From Balneolaceae bacterium (GTDB lineage: Bacteria; Bacteroidota; Rhodothermia; Balneolales; Balneolaceae), in assembly GCA_020832285.1 (NCBI GenBank), contig JAFIFB010000050.1:18112-82111 (forward strand): a stretch of DNA of 64,000 nucleotides, read 5' to 3'. The position numbers and the translations under genes are program-made. Numbering within the stretch: position 1 is the first letter of the stretch; each line of letters opens with the position of its first letter. The notes beneath the pieces are model-generated. The model was not told the DNA's origin. It saw only the letters and a program-made list of their open reading frames with translations, and ran no database searches. Shown here piece after piece: positions 17,935 to 26,950 of the stretch.

Positions 17935-19722
17935 ATGGAAACGGCTAATAAGAATATCACAGTAGCCAGGCGAAGACTAGGACAGGCTCTTGTTGACGAA
18001 GGAATTATCACCCCCTCGGAGCTTGAAAATGTGATGAAAATTCATCAGTCCGAACCGGCATCCATCCGCAGGAGAATAAGTACAATCGTAGTAGATGATT
18101 TAAAGGCCGATCGCCACCGGGTGATGAAAGTAATAAGCCGACTCTATGCATTCCGGGAGGTGATGAAAAATGAAACACCTTCCGATTCCCTGATCGATAA
18201 CATCCAAAAATTGATGGATGAGCTTTCCGATGAGGTTGCGGATGAAATGATCCACCGCAAAACCATTCCTTACAAAGCAGATAAAGACCTGATTGTACTT
18301 GCCTGTGCCGATCCAACTGATCCTGAAGTTTCTGCACTTGCTGCGGGGCTCCCCTACAAGCTTTATGAGCTCACCTACTGCCGGTATGAAACGGTCGAAA
18401 AAATCATCAATAAAGTATATGAGCAGAAAAATGAATTTCTGCGAATTCTCGATGAGATAGAACTTGAAGACCCCGAACTGGATATACAGGAAGTTGACGA
18501 GGAAGAGCTCGATGCCGAAATCAACAAAAGCATGCTCAACTCTTTGGTTGAAGGAATGCTTGTTGAAGGAGTCAGAATGGGAGCCAGTGATATTCACATC
18601 ATTCCCGGCAAAAGAAATGTAACCGATATTCTTTTTCGGCTTGACGGACGCCTCAGGGTTTGGCATACTCAGCCCAATGTTAAACCAGAGGCCATTTCTG
18701 CAGTTGTGAAAGATAAAACACTGAATGTAGATCGCTTTGAAAGAGATTCCGCACAGGACGGTTACATTCAGCGAAGAATTGACAGTACGAACATCCGTTT
18801 CAGGGTTTCTATTTTGCCGATGGTAGGGGAAGAGTTTGAACGAAAGTTTGAATCGATCGTAATTCGGATTCTCGACGATCGTAAAGTGATTACCGATCTT
18901 AACAAACTGGGTCTGCAGGAAAAAGCTCACGAAGATTTTTACAAAGCAATCACGAAGCCCTCGGGCATTGTAATTATTACCGGCCCAACCGGATCAGGAA
19001 AATCCACTACACTTGTTGCTGCTCTGCATACGGTAATGAACCCGGAATTTAATGTGCTAACCATTGAGGAACCGGTAGAGTACCTGATTAAAGGTGCCCG
19101 TCAGCTTAAAATCTCTGAAAACATGACATTCGATCACGCTCTGCGGGGAATTTTACGCCACGATCCGGACATTGTTCTGGTGGGTGAGATTCGTGATTTG
19201 AAAACTGCCGAAGTTGCCATTAAACTTGCTAATACCGGCCATCTCACATTCTCCACTCTTCACACTAATGATGCACCCAGTGCAGTAGCCCGCCTTTTTA
19301 AAATGGGTGTGGAACCATTTTTGATAGCAAATGCCATTAACCTTGTGATGGCTCAGCGACTTATCCGAAGGCTTTGTAAACACTGCAAGCGTCCCATCCG
19401 GGATGAGAGTAAACTGCATACCGCGATCGGCCTCGGTTTTTCAGAACAGGAACTAAGCGAAAATACTATTTACGAAGCTGTAGGTTGTGACAAATGTACA
19501 AGCGGTTATGACGGACGGATAGCCATACACGAGGCACTCTATTTCGACAAAACCTTACAGAGGATGATTTTTGATGCAGGTGACGAAATTGATGAAGATG
19601 CCATACGCCAGTATGCAATTAAAAACGGAATGCTGACTCTGCGGGCGTCAGGCAGGCTGCGTATCAAAAACGGCCTCTCTACTATAGAGGAGGTAATGGC
19701 CATTACGCTTGAAGATGCGTAA
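17935..19722 (+). CDS. pilB: PilB/GspE-type assembly ATPase
   Basis: 595 residues. N-terminal MshEN/T2SSE-N domain (RRRLGQALVDEGIITPSELE; two half-repeats to about residue 160). An acidic linker (DEIELEDPELDIQEVDEEE, about 180-200) precedes the ATPase core: NSLVEGMLVEGVRMGASDIH, Walker A GPTGSGKST (about 350), Asp box TIEEPVEY, Walker B DPDIVLVGEIRD, and His box TLHTNDAPSAVARL. The zinc site CKHC (about 481) and CDKC (about 518) is typical of extension ATPases (PilB, GspE) and absent from PilT. It powers subunit addition from the inner-membrane platform. First gene of the 17.9-26.6 kb locus, but separated by 650 bases from the next gene. Confidence 0.92.
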   Translation: METANKNITVARRRLGQALVDEGIITPSELENVMKIHQSEPASIRRRISTIVVDDLKADRHRVMKVISRLYAFREVMKNETPSDSLIDNIQKLMDELSDEVADEMIHRKTIPYKADKDLIVLACADPTDPEVSALAAGLPYKLYELTYCRYETVEKIINKVYEQKNEFLRILDEIELEDPELDIQEVDEEELDAEINKSMLNSLVEGMLVEGVRMGASDIHIIPGKRNVTDILFRLDGRLRVWHTQPNVKPEAISAVVKDKTLNVDRFERDSAQDGYIQRRIDSTNIRFRVSILPMVGEEFERKFESIVIRILDDRKVITDLNKLGLQEKAHEDFYKAITKPSGIVIITGPTGSGKSTTLVAALHTVMNPEFNVLTIEEPVEYLIKGARQLKISENMTFDHALRGILRHDPDIVLVGEIRDLKTAEVAIKLANTGHLTFSTLHTNDAPSAVARLFKMGVEPFLIANAINLVMAQRLIRRLCKHCKRPIRDESKLHTAIGLGFSEQELSENTIYEAVGCDKCTSGYDGRIAIHEALYFDKTLQRMIFDAGDEIDEDAIRQYAIKNGMLTLRASGRLRIKNGLSTIEEVMAITLEDA

Positions 19723-20371
19723 CCATTGAATAAATTATGATTTATCAATCGCTGAATAAGTTATTAACCCGAATTCGATTATTGAAAAAGTCTCCCTGTT
19801 TCCCCTTTTTTCAGGAGGCCTTTCATTAACAAATTCATTAATCGAACTCAGGTTATTAGCCATTTTTTAAATCGTTCTGTTAAATGATAGGCATTGGGTG
19901 CACTTTTACGAATTAGTGATAAAAACCTTATCAGAAATGCAACCTGCAATTGCGCACTATTTGGTTTCGGTCTCGATTAGAGGTGGATTTTTATTATAAC
20001 TTTGAGTATTAAAATATTTTAATATTTTTTATATTTAATAATCAGGGTGCTGCAGATCGGAATGCCCGGGCAAATTTTTTTAAGAGTTTGAATTTGTTAG
20101 TCAACTGATTTTATGCTTTGGAAAAATCCATTTCCAAAAAACATAAAAATCTTAGTTTTCAAATTCAGTTTAAATGACCTTTCAATTTCGACAGGTTTTT
20201 GCTGCCTTGGCTCCTGTTTACAGCTTATGGCTTATTTTGGGATGTAATTTACACTTTAGCGCTGGCCTCAGAAAGGTTCATGCAGGTTGTAGCACTTACA
20301 ATTCAAAAAAGTACAGAACAAAACCACAAACTACGGGTGCAGTATGCATCAAGGTGTGAAATAATAAATAC
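19723..20371. other. 649-base gap inside the pilus-like locus
   Basis: No supported gene. A weak hairpin with a bulge (CTCCCTG ... CAGGAG, about 19790-19815) follows the pilB stop without a clear T-tract. TAACTTTG at 19997-20004 fits the Bacteroidota -7 consensus TAnnTTTG, but no TTG lies at the proper distance upstream, so I treat it only as a candidate promoter for the 20372 gene. Two overlapping frames (20174-20359, 20199-20546) carry no motifs. Confidence 0.4.
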
Positions 20372-20875
20372 ATGGAACATCAAAACAGCGATATGCTGCA
20401 AAATGCACGTGTTCAGAAGATACTCGAGGAAGTACCTTTACTATTCCGAAAATTTTCACCGGATGATATCAGGGCGTTTATTCTCTGTGGTGATCTTGAA
20501 GAATACCGTCACGGGGATGTTATTGTATCTGAAAATGGTGGATTGATCGAATATGGATGTTTGATTACTGAAGGTTCGGCATCTCTGTATAGGGAAGATG
20601 TTTATTTCGGGACACTGAAACCGGGTGATTTTTTAGGTGAAACTTTCCTTTTCAGAAAAATTATTCCTGCAGGCACCCTTGTTGCCTCTGAGTCAACGGC
20701 TGTTATTAAGTTCGACCGGAAGGAGGTTCTTCATTTTTTTGAAACACGACCCGACAGGCTTTTTAAGCTTTTTATCGTAAATCTTCTGGAACTTCAGAAT
20801 CAAAAACTTATACAGGCTGGAAAAAAAATTCTCTACATTCATAAAAAGCTGATGCAAAATTCACAAAAAGATTAA
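20372..20875 (+). CDS. Cyclic nucleotide-binding-domain protein
   Basis: 167 residues: one cNMP-binding (CAP-type) beta-roll, with no helix-turn-helix after it. FSPDDIRAFILCGDLEEYRHGDVIVSENG precedes the phosphate-binding-cassette position, here FGTLKPGDFLGETFLFRK (GDFLGE matches the G-x-x-x-GE motif), followed by the hinge helix and a short Lys-rich C-terminus. The Arg that usually follows the cassette is not clearly in place, so ligand binding is uncertain. It ends only 6 bases before the PilT-like start, suggesting joint translation and a role as a nucleotide-responsive regulator of the retraction ATPase; that is inference. Confidence 0.82.
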   Translation: MEHQNSDMLQNARVQKILEEVPLLFRKFSPDDIRAFILCGDLEEYRHGDVIVSENGGLIEYGCLITEGSASLYREDVYFGTLKPGDFLGETFLFRKIIPAGTLVASESTAVIKFDRKEVLHFFETRPDRLFKLFIVNLLELQNQKLIQAGKKILYIHKKLMQNSQKD

Positions 20876-20881
20876 GTGCAA

Positions 20882-22105
20882 ATGGAAGCTGTGGCAACCC
20901 AAACTGTAAAATCCGCTTTAGACCGATACCTGTCTGATGTCCCCGAAGAGCTTAACAATATTGATCTGGCTCAATACCTGATCAATATTTTATTTGAAAT
21001 GCCTTCTGAAGACCGGAAGATGTTTCGAAAGTATCTTGAAACCTTTCTTAAGCAAATGGATCAACTGGAGGCCTCAGATATTGATCTTGGTGGAGAAGGT
21101 TGTCAGGGCAAAATATGGTATCGTATACACGGAGTTAAAAGGCCCTGGCAACACAGTGAAGACTATTCATTTAACGAAACGAACCTTCTGCTTTTAAATT
21201 TAATGAGTGACGATCAGATGGAAAACCTGATCGTTAAGCGAAGTATCGATTTTTCTTTCTCGCTATTATCAGACAGGCACCGCCGTTTTCGTGGAACCAT
21301 CTACTTCGACATGGACAATCTGGCCATGAATATGCGGCAAATCAGCAATGAAATCCGTCCATTTAAAGATCTTAACCTGCACCCCGAAGTAGCCCGCCAT
21401 CTCAGCCTTAAATATCTTAAATATGGCCTCACATTGGTTACAGGTATTACCGGTTCAGGTAAGTCCACTACATTGGATACAATCATTGATGCCAACAATC
21501 GCTCGGTTCGTGGTCACATTGTAATTGTCGCCTCTCCGATAGAATTGATTCACAAACCTCAAAAGTGTATTATCCGCCACAGGGAAGTCGGTCGTGATGT
21601 TGCTACGTTCCGGGATGGAATTGTTCAAGCTATGCGACAAGACCCGGATATTGTTGTAATCGGAGAACTTCGGGATGATGTTGCCATACGAAATGCTCTT
21701 GAAGTTACTGACTCGGGCCACAAAGTATTTTCAACACTTCACACTGCGTCTGCGATGGAAAGTGTAGACAGAATAATCGGTGAAACCCCGCTGAATGAAC
21801 AGGAGCGTGTACGTAATCGTCTTGCTGATGTTTTAACCTGTGTAATAAGTCAAAAACTTGTTAATACCCGAGAGGGCAACAGGGTTCTTGCGAAAGAAGT
21901 TCTGGTTGCTACGCCTCCGGTTCGTGCGGCTATCCGCAATAATAATATTGCAGAAATCTATCAGATGTTAAATGAAGGCGGACAACACGGGATGCACACA
22001 ATGGAACAGGATTTAACAAGGCTTGTAAAGCAACGTATCATTACCCCGGATGAAGCCGTTAACCAGGCTAATAACAAAACCAGAATTAAACAACTTCTTC
22101 GCTGA
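20882..22105 (+). CDS. pilT: PilT-type retraction ATPase
   Basis: About 407 residues from ATG 20882; an in-frame GTG at 20876 directly after the previous stop is the less likely start. N-terminal helical extension (YLSDVPEELNNIDLAQYLI, about 1-70), a PAS-like PilT N-domain, then Walker A GITGSGKST (about 190), Walker B DPDIVVIGELRD, His box TLHTASAMESVDRII and the PilT-specific AIRNNNIAEIYQML. No zinc CxxC pair. PilT hexamers disassemble the pilus. The 100-residue N-terminal extension with no obvious family match is longer than in canonical PilT (about 345 residues). Confidence 0.88.
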   Translation: MEAVATQTVKSALDRYLSDVPEELNNIDLAQYLINILFEMPSEDRKMFRKYLETFLKQMDQLEASDIDLGGEGCQGKIWYRIHGVKRPWQHSEDYSFNETNLLLLNLMSDDQMENLIVKRSIDFSFSLLSDRHRRFRGTIYFDMDNLAMNMRQISNEIRPFKDLNLHPEVARHLSLKYLKYGLTLVTGITGSGKSTTLDTIIDANNRSVRGHIVIVASPIELIHKPQKCIIRHREVGRDVATFRDGIVQAMRQDPDIVVIGELRDDVAIRNALEVTDSGHKVFSTLHTASAMESVDRIIGETPLNEQERVRNRLADVLTCVISQKLVNTREGNRVLAKEVLVATPPVRAAIRNNNIAEIYQMLNEGGQHGMHTMEQDLTRLVKQRIITPDEAVNQANNKTRIKQLLR

Positions 22106-22147
22106 TTTGGTTATTAACCTGCAGTAATTTTTTACAAATAATCTACA

Positions 22148-24508
22148 GTGGCAAAAAAAGAATACATAGGAATAACCCATGAATATGACAAGCTGAGAAT
22201 TGCAAGGCTCCGTGTAGTAAAGCATGGCCTTGAGCTTGTTGAGGTTGAAGCACTTGATCTGCCCACACCGCTCACCACAGGCATGGATCAGGGTATGGAT
22301 CTGTTCGATTCATTCGATGATTCTGATGATCTCGGTTTTTTTGAAACCGGCAGTGAGGGAGAACCGCTTGACGCCGGAGATAATCTTCTTGATGATTTAG
22401 ACGACCCTTCTGCCCCATCCTCACCAGGCAGTGAATCTGCCCTGGAGGATAGCTTCGACATGACCAAAATAGACGATGATGTTGAAGTAGCCGCTGACAA
22501 TGAACGCTTGCTCGCCGAATATTTTACAAAAGAAGGCAAAAAAAAGATTTACGCAGGCCTGCATATTCCATTTGGGAAAACCACATTTCATTTCCTGAAA
22601 AATGTGGATCCCGCAAAAATGAAAAAAAATGCTCGGCATGAATTTTTCAGGGAAAAACTGCAACCTATTGCAGACCGTGACATTTCACCCGACCATTACT
22701 CCTGGGTTAAAATTGGGGAAAATAATTGCCTGCTTGCTTATAATCCGGATGAGTCAGAGCTGATTAACCTCATTGAACTTGCTGAAACCTACTATAACGG
22801 CAAAGTTCACATCAATGAACTGCTCCCGGAAGAAAGTATCTGGGCAGGGCTTGCAAGAGCAAACTATAACCTGCAGGAAGATGATATTACCGGCCTGATC
22901 GGACTGGGTGAATCTTCAAGCCGAATCGTTTTTATGAAGGGGCAGGAAATTGTAAATACACTCCCTATAATTACGGAGGGAGAAAGTTCAGATGATGTAC
23001 TCAACACCGTTTTCAGTAAAATTCTCTTCGAAATTGACAAAGGTAATCTGCCCAAAATCACCCGGCTTTTGGTGACGCGCTCCTCAAGACTTAAAGAAAC
23101 CGTCACTTCTTACCTGAAAAAGCAGTTTGAAGATGTAGAAGTTGACTACCTAACACCACATCCAGACAATCTTAGTTACTCTAATGAACTGTTGAATTCA
23201 CCGGTTTACCTTCAACCCTATCTCACAGCGATTGGAGCTGCCTGGGCTGCAAGTAAGGTAAATGAGAAGGAATTTTCACAACTCTCACTCCTGCCGGAAT
23301 ATATTCTGGAAAAACAGCGTATGCTTAAACTAGAGTGGCATGGAATTATAATATTAGTACTGATTGCCCTCACCCCTCTTTTTATTAATACACTGTACAA
23401 CTCAAAAGCCTCTGAACTGCAGGAACTTCAACGGGAAAACACCCTTATCTCCAGCCAGATTGAAGATTTAAGGCCTATTGCTAGCATGACCGAAAGCCTG
23501 ATGGCAGACCTCCAAGAACTTCAAGCTGAAAATGACCGTATTCTCGAACTCGCACGCTACAGCCAGCAGTGGTCAGAAACACTTATAAAGTTGAACCAGG
23601 GCGTTGGGGATATTTCGAACATCTGGCTTACTTCGGTTCGATCATCTGATGCTCATGTAAATATTACCGGGTATTCTCTTACAAGACAGCAGGTGCCCAT
23701 GCTTGCAAACCTGTTCAGTGATGCGAATATCCATCAGGTAAATGAAACTGAAATTCGCGGTCAGGATGTTTATAACTTCTCCATGCAGGTGAACAGCATT
23801 CGGCAGGATCTTGACGAATTTTTGCTTGAAATGCCCGATGCCAACTTTGAAATTGAGCTACCCGAAGAATATCAGCTTGAACTTAGTCACCTCCGTGAAC
23901 ATCTGCCCGCGAATCAATCTGATGTACCGCAAGCCACTCATCAACAACCTGAAGAGCCAGCAGAGCCTGCAGCTACACAGGATCCTTTACAGGATATGCC
24001 TGTTTCGACAGACCAGCCTGTACAAACGAAAACCCCTGAAGAGAGGGAAGCCGTTAACCAAACACCTGAACCTGAAACCAATACCGAGCCGGTACCAGAG
24101 CCTGCAGAACAAACAGAACTTCCATCCCCAACTACGACGGCCGAAACAGATACACCCCAAACTGAAAATCATCTACCCGAAGAAATAGAATCGGTTTCGC
24201 AATTAGCGTTTACAGAAAAACCGGATGAGTCTTCCTACGGCGTGATGGAACCAGAACCAGTTCAGCTTATTGGTGCATATACTATTGTTTTGGATTTTAT
24301 TGAACAGAAAGAAGAGGCTTTCACAAAATATCAGTCACTAGCGAAAGAGGGGTATAAAGCAACTCTTTGGGAAGCAGAAATGACACCCGGACGCAAAGTG
24401 TGGCGTGTAGGTATAGGCCAGTTTGAAACACTGAACCACGCACTTACAGCCGCTCAGGAGCTCCCTGAAGTATATGCAAAAAATAATTTTATAATACGCA
24501 TTCGATAG
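22148..24508 (+). CDS. PilM-PilN-SPOR fusion protein
   Basis: 786 residues, GTG start (MAKKEYIGITHEYDKLRIARL). Residues 1-385 form an actin-like PilM domain with an acidic Asp/Ser insert (about 47-110); GLIGLGESSSRIVFMKG is the second phosphate loop, but the first loop reads IGITHEYDKLRI and lacks the usual Asp-Gly, so nucleotide binding is doubtful. A membrane helix (about 396-415, IIILVLIALTPLFI) is followed by a coiled coil and a PilN-like ferredoxin-fold domain (SNIWLTSVRSSDAHVNITGY). A Pro/Glu/Thr linker (about 595-690) leads to a C-terminal SPOR domain (YTIVLDFIEQKEEAF ... WRVGIGQFETLNHAL), which usually binds denuded peptidoglycan. Fusing the cytoplasmic PilM ring to membrane PilN and a septal/peptidoglycan-binding domain is unusual. 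Four-base gap to the next gene. Confidence 0.85.
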   Translation: MAKKEYIGITHEYDKLRIARLRVVKHGLELVEVEALDLPTPLTTGMDQGMDLFDSFDDSDDLGFFETGSEGEPLDAGDNLLDDLDDPSAPSSPGSESALEDSFDMTKIDDDVEVAADNERLLAEYFTKEGKKKIYAGLHIPFGKTTFHFLKNVDPAKMKKNARHEFFREKLQPIADRDISPDHYSWVKIGENNCLLAYNPDESELINLIELAETYYNGKVHINELLPEESIWAGLARANYNLQEDDITGLIGLGESSSRIVFMKGQEIVNTLPIITEGESSDDVLNTVFSKILFEIDKGNLPKITRLLVTRSSRLKETVTSYLKKQFEDVEVDYLTPHPDNLSYSNELLNSPVYLQPYLTAIGAAWAASKVNEKEFSQLSLLPEYILEKQRMLKLEWHGIIILVLIALTPLFINTLYNSKASELQELQRENTLISSQIEDLRPIASMTESLMADLQELQAENDRILELARYSQQWSETLIKLNQGVGDISNIWLTSVRSSDAHVNITGYSLTRQQVPMLANLFSDANIHQVNETEIRGQDVYNFSMQVNSIRQDLDEFLLEMPDANFEIELPEEYQLELSHLREHLPANQSDVPQATHQQPEEPAEPAATQDPLQDMPVSTDQPVQTKTPEEREAVNQTPEPETNTEPVPEPAEQTELPSPTTTAETDTPQTENHLPEEIESVSQLAFTEKPDESSYGVMEPEPVQLIGAYTIVLDFIEQKEEAFTKYQSLAKEGYKATLWEAEMTPGRKVWRVGIGQFETLNHALTAAQELPEVYAKNNFIIRIR

Positions 24509-24511
24509 ACC

Positions 24512-25369
24512 ATGAAATACAGTATACGAAATTCACTCATACTGATATTTACACTATTGCTGATGGTAGGTGGCGGATGGCTGTATGTTCAGAACAAATT
24601 CAATGATGACATAGAAGCGGCAATTATTGAACAGGAGCAGCTTTCGATTGAACTTGAGGAGGTTGAACTTGCAGCAGAATTCTTCGAAGAAACCCAGGCA
24701 CACTATAACCAGGCATTATATGTCAGGCTGAACCATCCCAAAGAGTTATTCCCAACACACAACTCAAGTCACTTTTATAATTACCTGCAAGAACTGAACC
24801 GGGGTATTTCTTTTACCAATTTGAACTTCGCATTCAGGGACTCTGTACGAAACAGTGACCACGGAATTGTTAATGTAGAAATACGTGGAGAAGGTCGTTA
24901 TGAAAATCTGGTTAATTACTTATACAGGATTGAATACAGCAGGCCACTTGTAAAGTTACAATCTGTACAGCTTGAAAATATCACCAACTATGAACGGCTG
25001 GATCGTGTAAATTTTCAAATCAATCTGGGTGCTTATTATCGTCGCGGAGAATGGAGTAACTACATTGCTCAGTTACAATCTGCCGGGCCTTTAGGTAACA
25101 TCACCCACAACCCTTACTTTCCTCTCATTCACGAAGTACCGCCAAATGATGATAATCTTCCCGAAGTTGAAAACAGCAGACTTGTGGTGCTCACTGGCAA
25201 CCGCGCCCACATTGTCGATCAAACCGGGAGCCTGATACGGCTAAATATTGGAGACAGAGTATATCTTGGAAGGCTTTCAGATATTAACCTCGACCGTGGA
25301 GAAGCGGTGTTTCAACTGAATCGCGGAGGGATCAGAGACAGAGTGAAACTGGCTCTCCGTCAAGAATAA
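24512..25369 (+). CDS. PilO-like protein with PilP-like C-terminal domain
   Basis: 285 residues. One N-terminal membrane helix (LILIFTLLLMVGGGWLYV), a coiled coil (about 32-60, AAIIEQEQLSIELEEVELA), and a PilO ferredoxin-like domain (HFYNYLQELNRG, VEIRGEGRYENLVNYLYRIE). After a linker with many Asn/Pro, residues about 225-285 (LVVLTGNRAHIVDQTGSLI, LNIGDRVYLGRLSDINLDRG) match the small beta domain of PilP, which docks on the secretin N-domains. So PilO and PilP appear joined in one chain. The start is 3 bases after the previous stop; the next gene begins 15 bases on. Confidence 0.78.
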   Translation: MKYSIRNSLILIFTLLLMVGGGWLYVQNKFNDDIEAAIIEQEQLSIELEEVELAAEFFEETQAHYNQALYVRLNHPKELFPTHNSSHFYNYLQELNRGISFTNLNFAFRDSVRNSDHGIVNVEIRGEGRYENLVNYLYRIEYSRPLVKLQSVQLENITNYERLDRVNFQINLGAYYRRGEWSNYIAQLQSAGPLGNITHNPYFPLIHEVPPNDDNLPEVENSRLVVLTGNRAHIVDQTGSLIRLNIGDRVYLGRLSDINLDRGEAVFQLNRGGIRDRVKLALRQE

Positions 25370-25384
25370 CAGACAGGAACAGAC

Positions 25385-26593
25385 ATGAAAAATCTTAGCA
25401 TTTTCACAGTATTTTTATTCATTGTATTATTAAATATCCAAACTTTACTTGCTCAAGACCGGCTGCCATTCAGGGAGTATACCAATCCTGATGAAATGAT
25501 TGTTCTTTCTGCGGATGTTAACTTTCACGATGTTCTGGATATTATAGAAGAACTCTCGATTGAATTCAGAGATAAAATCTTTGTTAACCGGTCAACATAC
25601 GAAGGCCCCATTGGAATTGATATTCCACGTATGCACTGGGAGGATGCACTTAATCAAATCCTTGCACACAATAATATGTACATGATCGAAGCACCCCGCT
25701 ACTTTGAAATCATGGATATACCAGAACATGAACTTCCCGAAGAAGAACGAATTACAGAGCGTGAAGAACGTCCGGTACGTTTCGATTCCCGAGAAATTGA
25801 AATTTCAGCAACTTTTTTCCAGGGTGACAAACGGCTCATTCGGGAACTGGGTATAGACTGGAACAGTATTCAGAACGATAGAGTACGTGTTTCCAACTTT
25901 GGCGCTGCAAGTGTGGGACAGGATGTATTTGAAGTGGAGGTAAACTGGACTGATATTTTCAACTCCGGATGGGATATAAATGCTCTTTTCAGTGCATTCG
26001 AAACCAGTGATAAAGGAGAAATCTTATCCTCACCACAAATTAAAGTACTTGACGGAGAAACCGGATCCATTCAGGTTGGCCAGGATTTTTCTATCAAACA
26101 AAGGGATTTTGCCGGAAACATTACCGATCAGTTTTTCAGCACCGGCACCATTTTACGGGTCACACCTCAGGTACTTTATCATGAAGGGCAGCCATTTATT
26201 TATATGACCATTAATGCAGAACGCAGTACAGCTCAACCCGATCCGATAAGCACTATTGTTAATAAACAGGAGGCCGCTACAGAAATTCTTTTATTGAGTG
26301 GTGAGAGCACCGTTATTGCAGGATTATATGAAACTGAAGTCCAAACTACCCGAAGAGGAATCCCTATTTTAAAAGATTTGCCCGGATGGTTTCTTGGCCT
26401 GCGTTATTTATTCGGATACGAATCGCATGAAAACGTTGTGCAAGAATTGGTAGTACTCATTAAAGCAACCCTTGTTCCTACCCTCGAAGAACGCTTAGCA
26501 CAGCCGATGAGATCTATGCCGGAATTACTGGAACAACAAAGACAGACATTTCAGGAAGAAATTCATCAGATACAGCGGGATGATGAAGAATAA
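25385..26593 (+). CDS. pilQ: Secretin (PilQ/GspD family), short form
   Basis: 402 residues, well below the 600-900 of typical PilQ or GspD. Signal peptide (FLFIVLLNIQTLLAQ). Residues about 35-120 are one STN/N0-like domain (DVLDIIEELSIEFRDKIFVN, MHWEDALNQILAHNNMY). Residues about 135-365 are the secretin domain: LSSPQIKVLDGETGSIQVG, the beta-lip region and the signature VIAGLYETEVQTTRRGIPILKDLPG, with VVQELVVLIKATLV near the end. There are no AMIN or extra N1 repeats. The outer-membrane ring exports pilus or pseudopilus. Final gene of the locus. The C-terminal 30 residues are Glu/Gln-rich. Confidence 0.88.
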   Translation: MKNLSIFTVFLFIVLLNIQTLLAQDRLPFREYTNPDEMIVLSADVNFHDVLDIIEELSIEFRDKIFVNRSTYEGPIGIDIPRMHWEDALNQILAHNNMYMIEAPRYFEIMDIPEHELPEEERITEREERPVRFDSREIEISATFFQGDKRLIRELGIDWNSIQNDRVRVSNFGAASVGQDVFEVEVNWTDIFNSGWDINALFSAFETSDKGEILSSPQIKVLDGETGSIQVGQDFSIKQRDFAGNITDQFFSTGTILRVTPQVLYHEGQPFIYMTINAERSTAQPDPISTIVNKQEAATEILLLSGESTVIAGLYETEVQTTRRGIPILKDLPGWFLGLRYLFGYESHENVVQELVVLIKATLVPTLEERLAQPMRSMPELLEQQRQTFQEEIHQIQRDDEE

Positions 26594-26641
26594 TTTTATG
26601 GTTTACACATTGTTTATGATGATAAACTACTATCGAGTTAT

Positions 26642-26756
26642 ATGATAAAGCGACAGGGAAATCATCGGACAAGATTTTGTAAAATTAGCCCTACATGATG
26701 ATTGGGATGATCCCAATTCGACTCGTCTTTTGACTCTCCCTCACTTTTACAGTTAA
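26642..26756 (+). pseudogene. Small-ORF family copy 2 (damaged N-terminal half)
   Basis: The frame LHDDWDDPNSTRLLTLPHFYS ends at TAA 26754-26756 and matches the C-terminal half of the intact 30596-30718 copy. Upstream, GKSSDK in a different frame (about 26655-26675) corresponds to KSSDEF of the intact copy, but stops and a frame change separate the two halves. The 18-base core is at 26697-26714. Only 48 bases follow the secretin stop. Confidence 0.55.
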
Positions 26757-26865
26757 AACGGTTTTACGTAATATCAACTCTTATAAGACGGGTAAAAGTG
26801 CAATTCAATACACTTATAGCATCACTTCCTTCTTCCTTTATTAGTCAATGAAAATGAATTGGAAT

Positions 26866-26899
26866 CTGCGAGATTCTGTCGGTCGACAGAATCACGCAG
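26866..26899. repeat. 34-base near-perfect inverted repeat
   Basis: CTGCG-A-GATTCTGTCG-GT-CGACAGAATC-A-CGCAG: 10 bp then 5 bp of pairing around a 2-base loop with one A/A mismatch. It lies between the convergent 3' ends of the secretin and actin-like genes. Without a T-tract it is not a classical terminator; it could be a bidirectional stop, a protein-binding palindrome or an mRNA-stabilising hairpin. Confidence 0.6.
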
Positions 26900-26950
26900 T
26901 AATATCATACGTTAAACTGAACCACTAAATGCGTCAATCTTATAATTTTA

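Noticed and set aside
18100..18930. 276-residue minus-strand frame over pilB
   Set aside because: Antisense of the N-terminal half of the ATPase gene; no motif.
19997..20004. TAACTTTG as Bacteroidota -7 promoter
   Set aside because: No TTG at the expected distance; left as a note.
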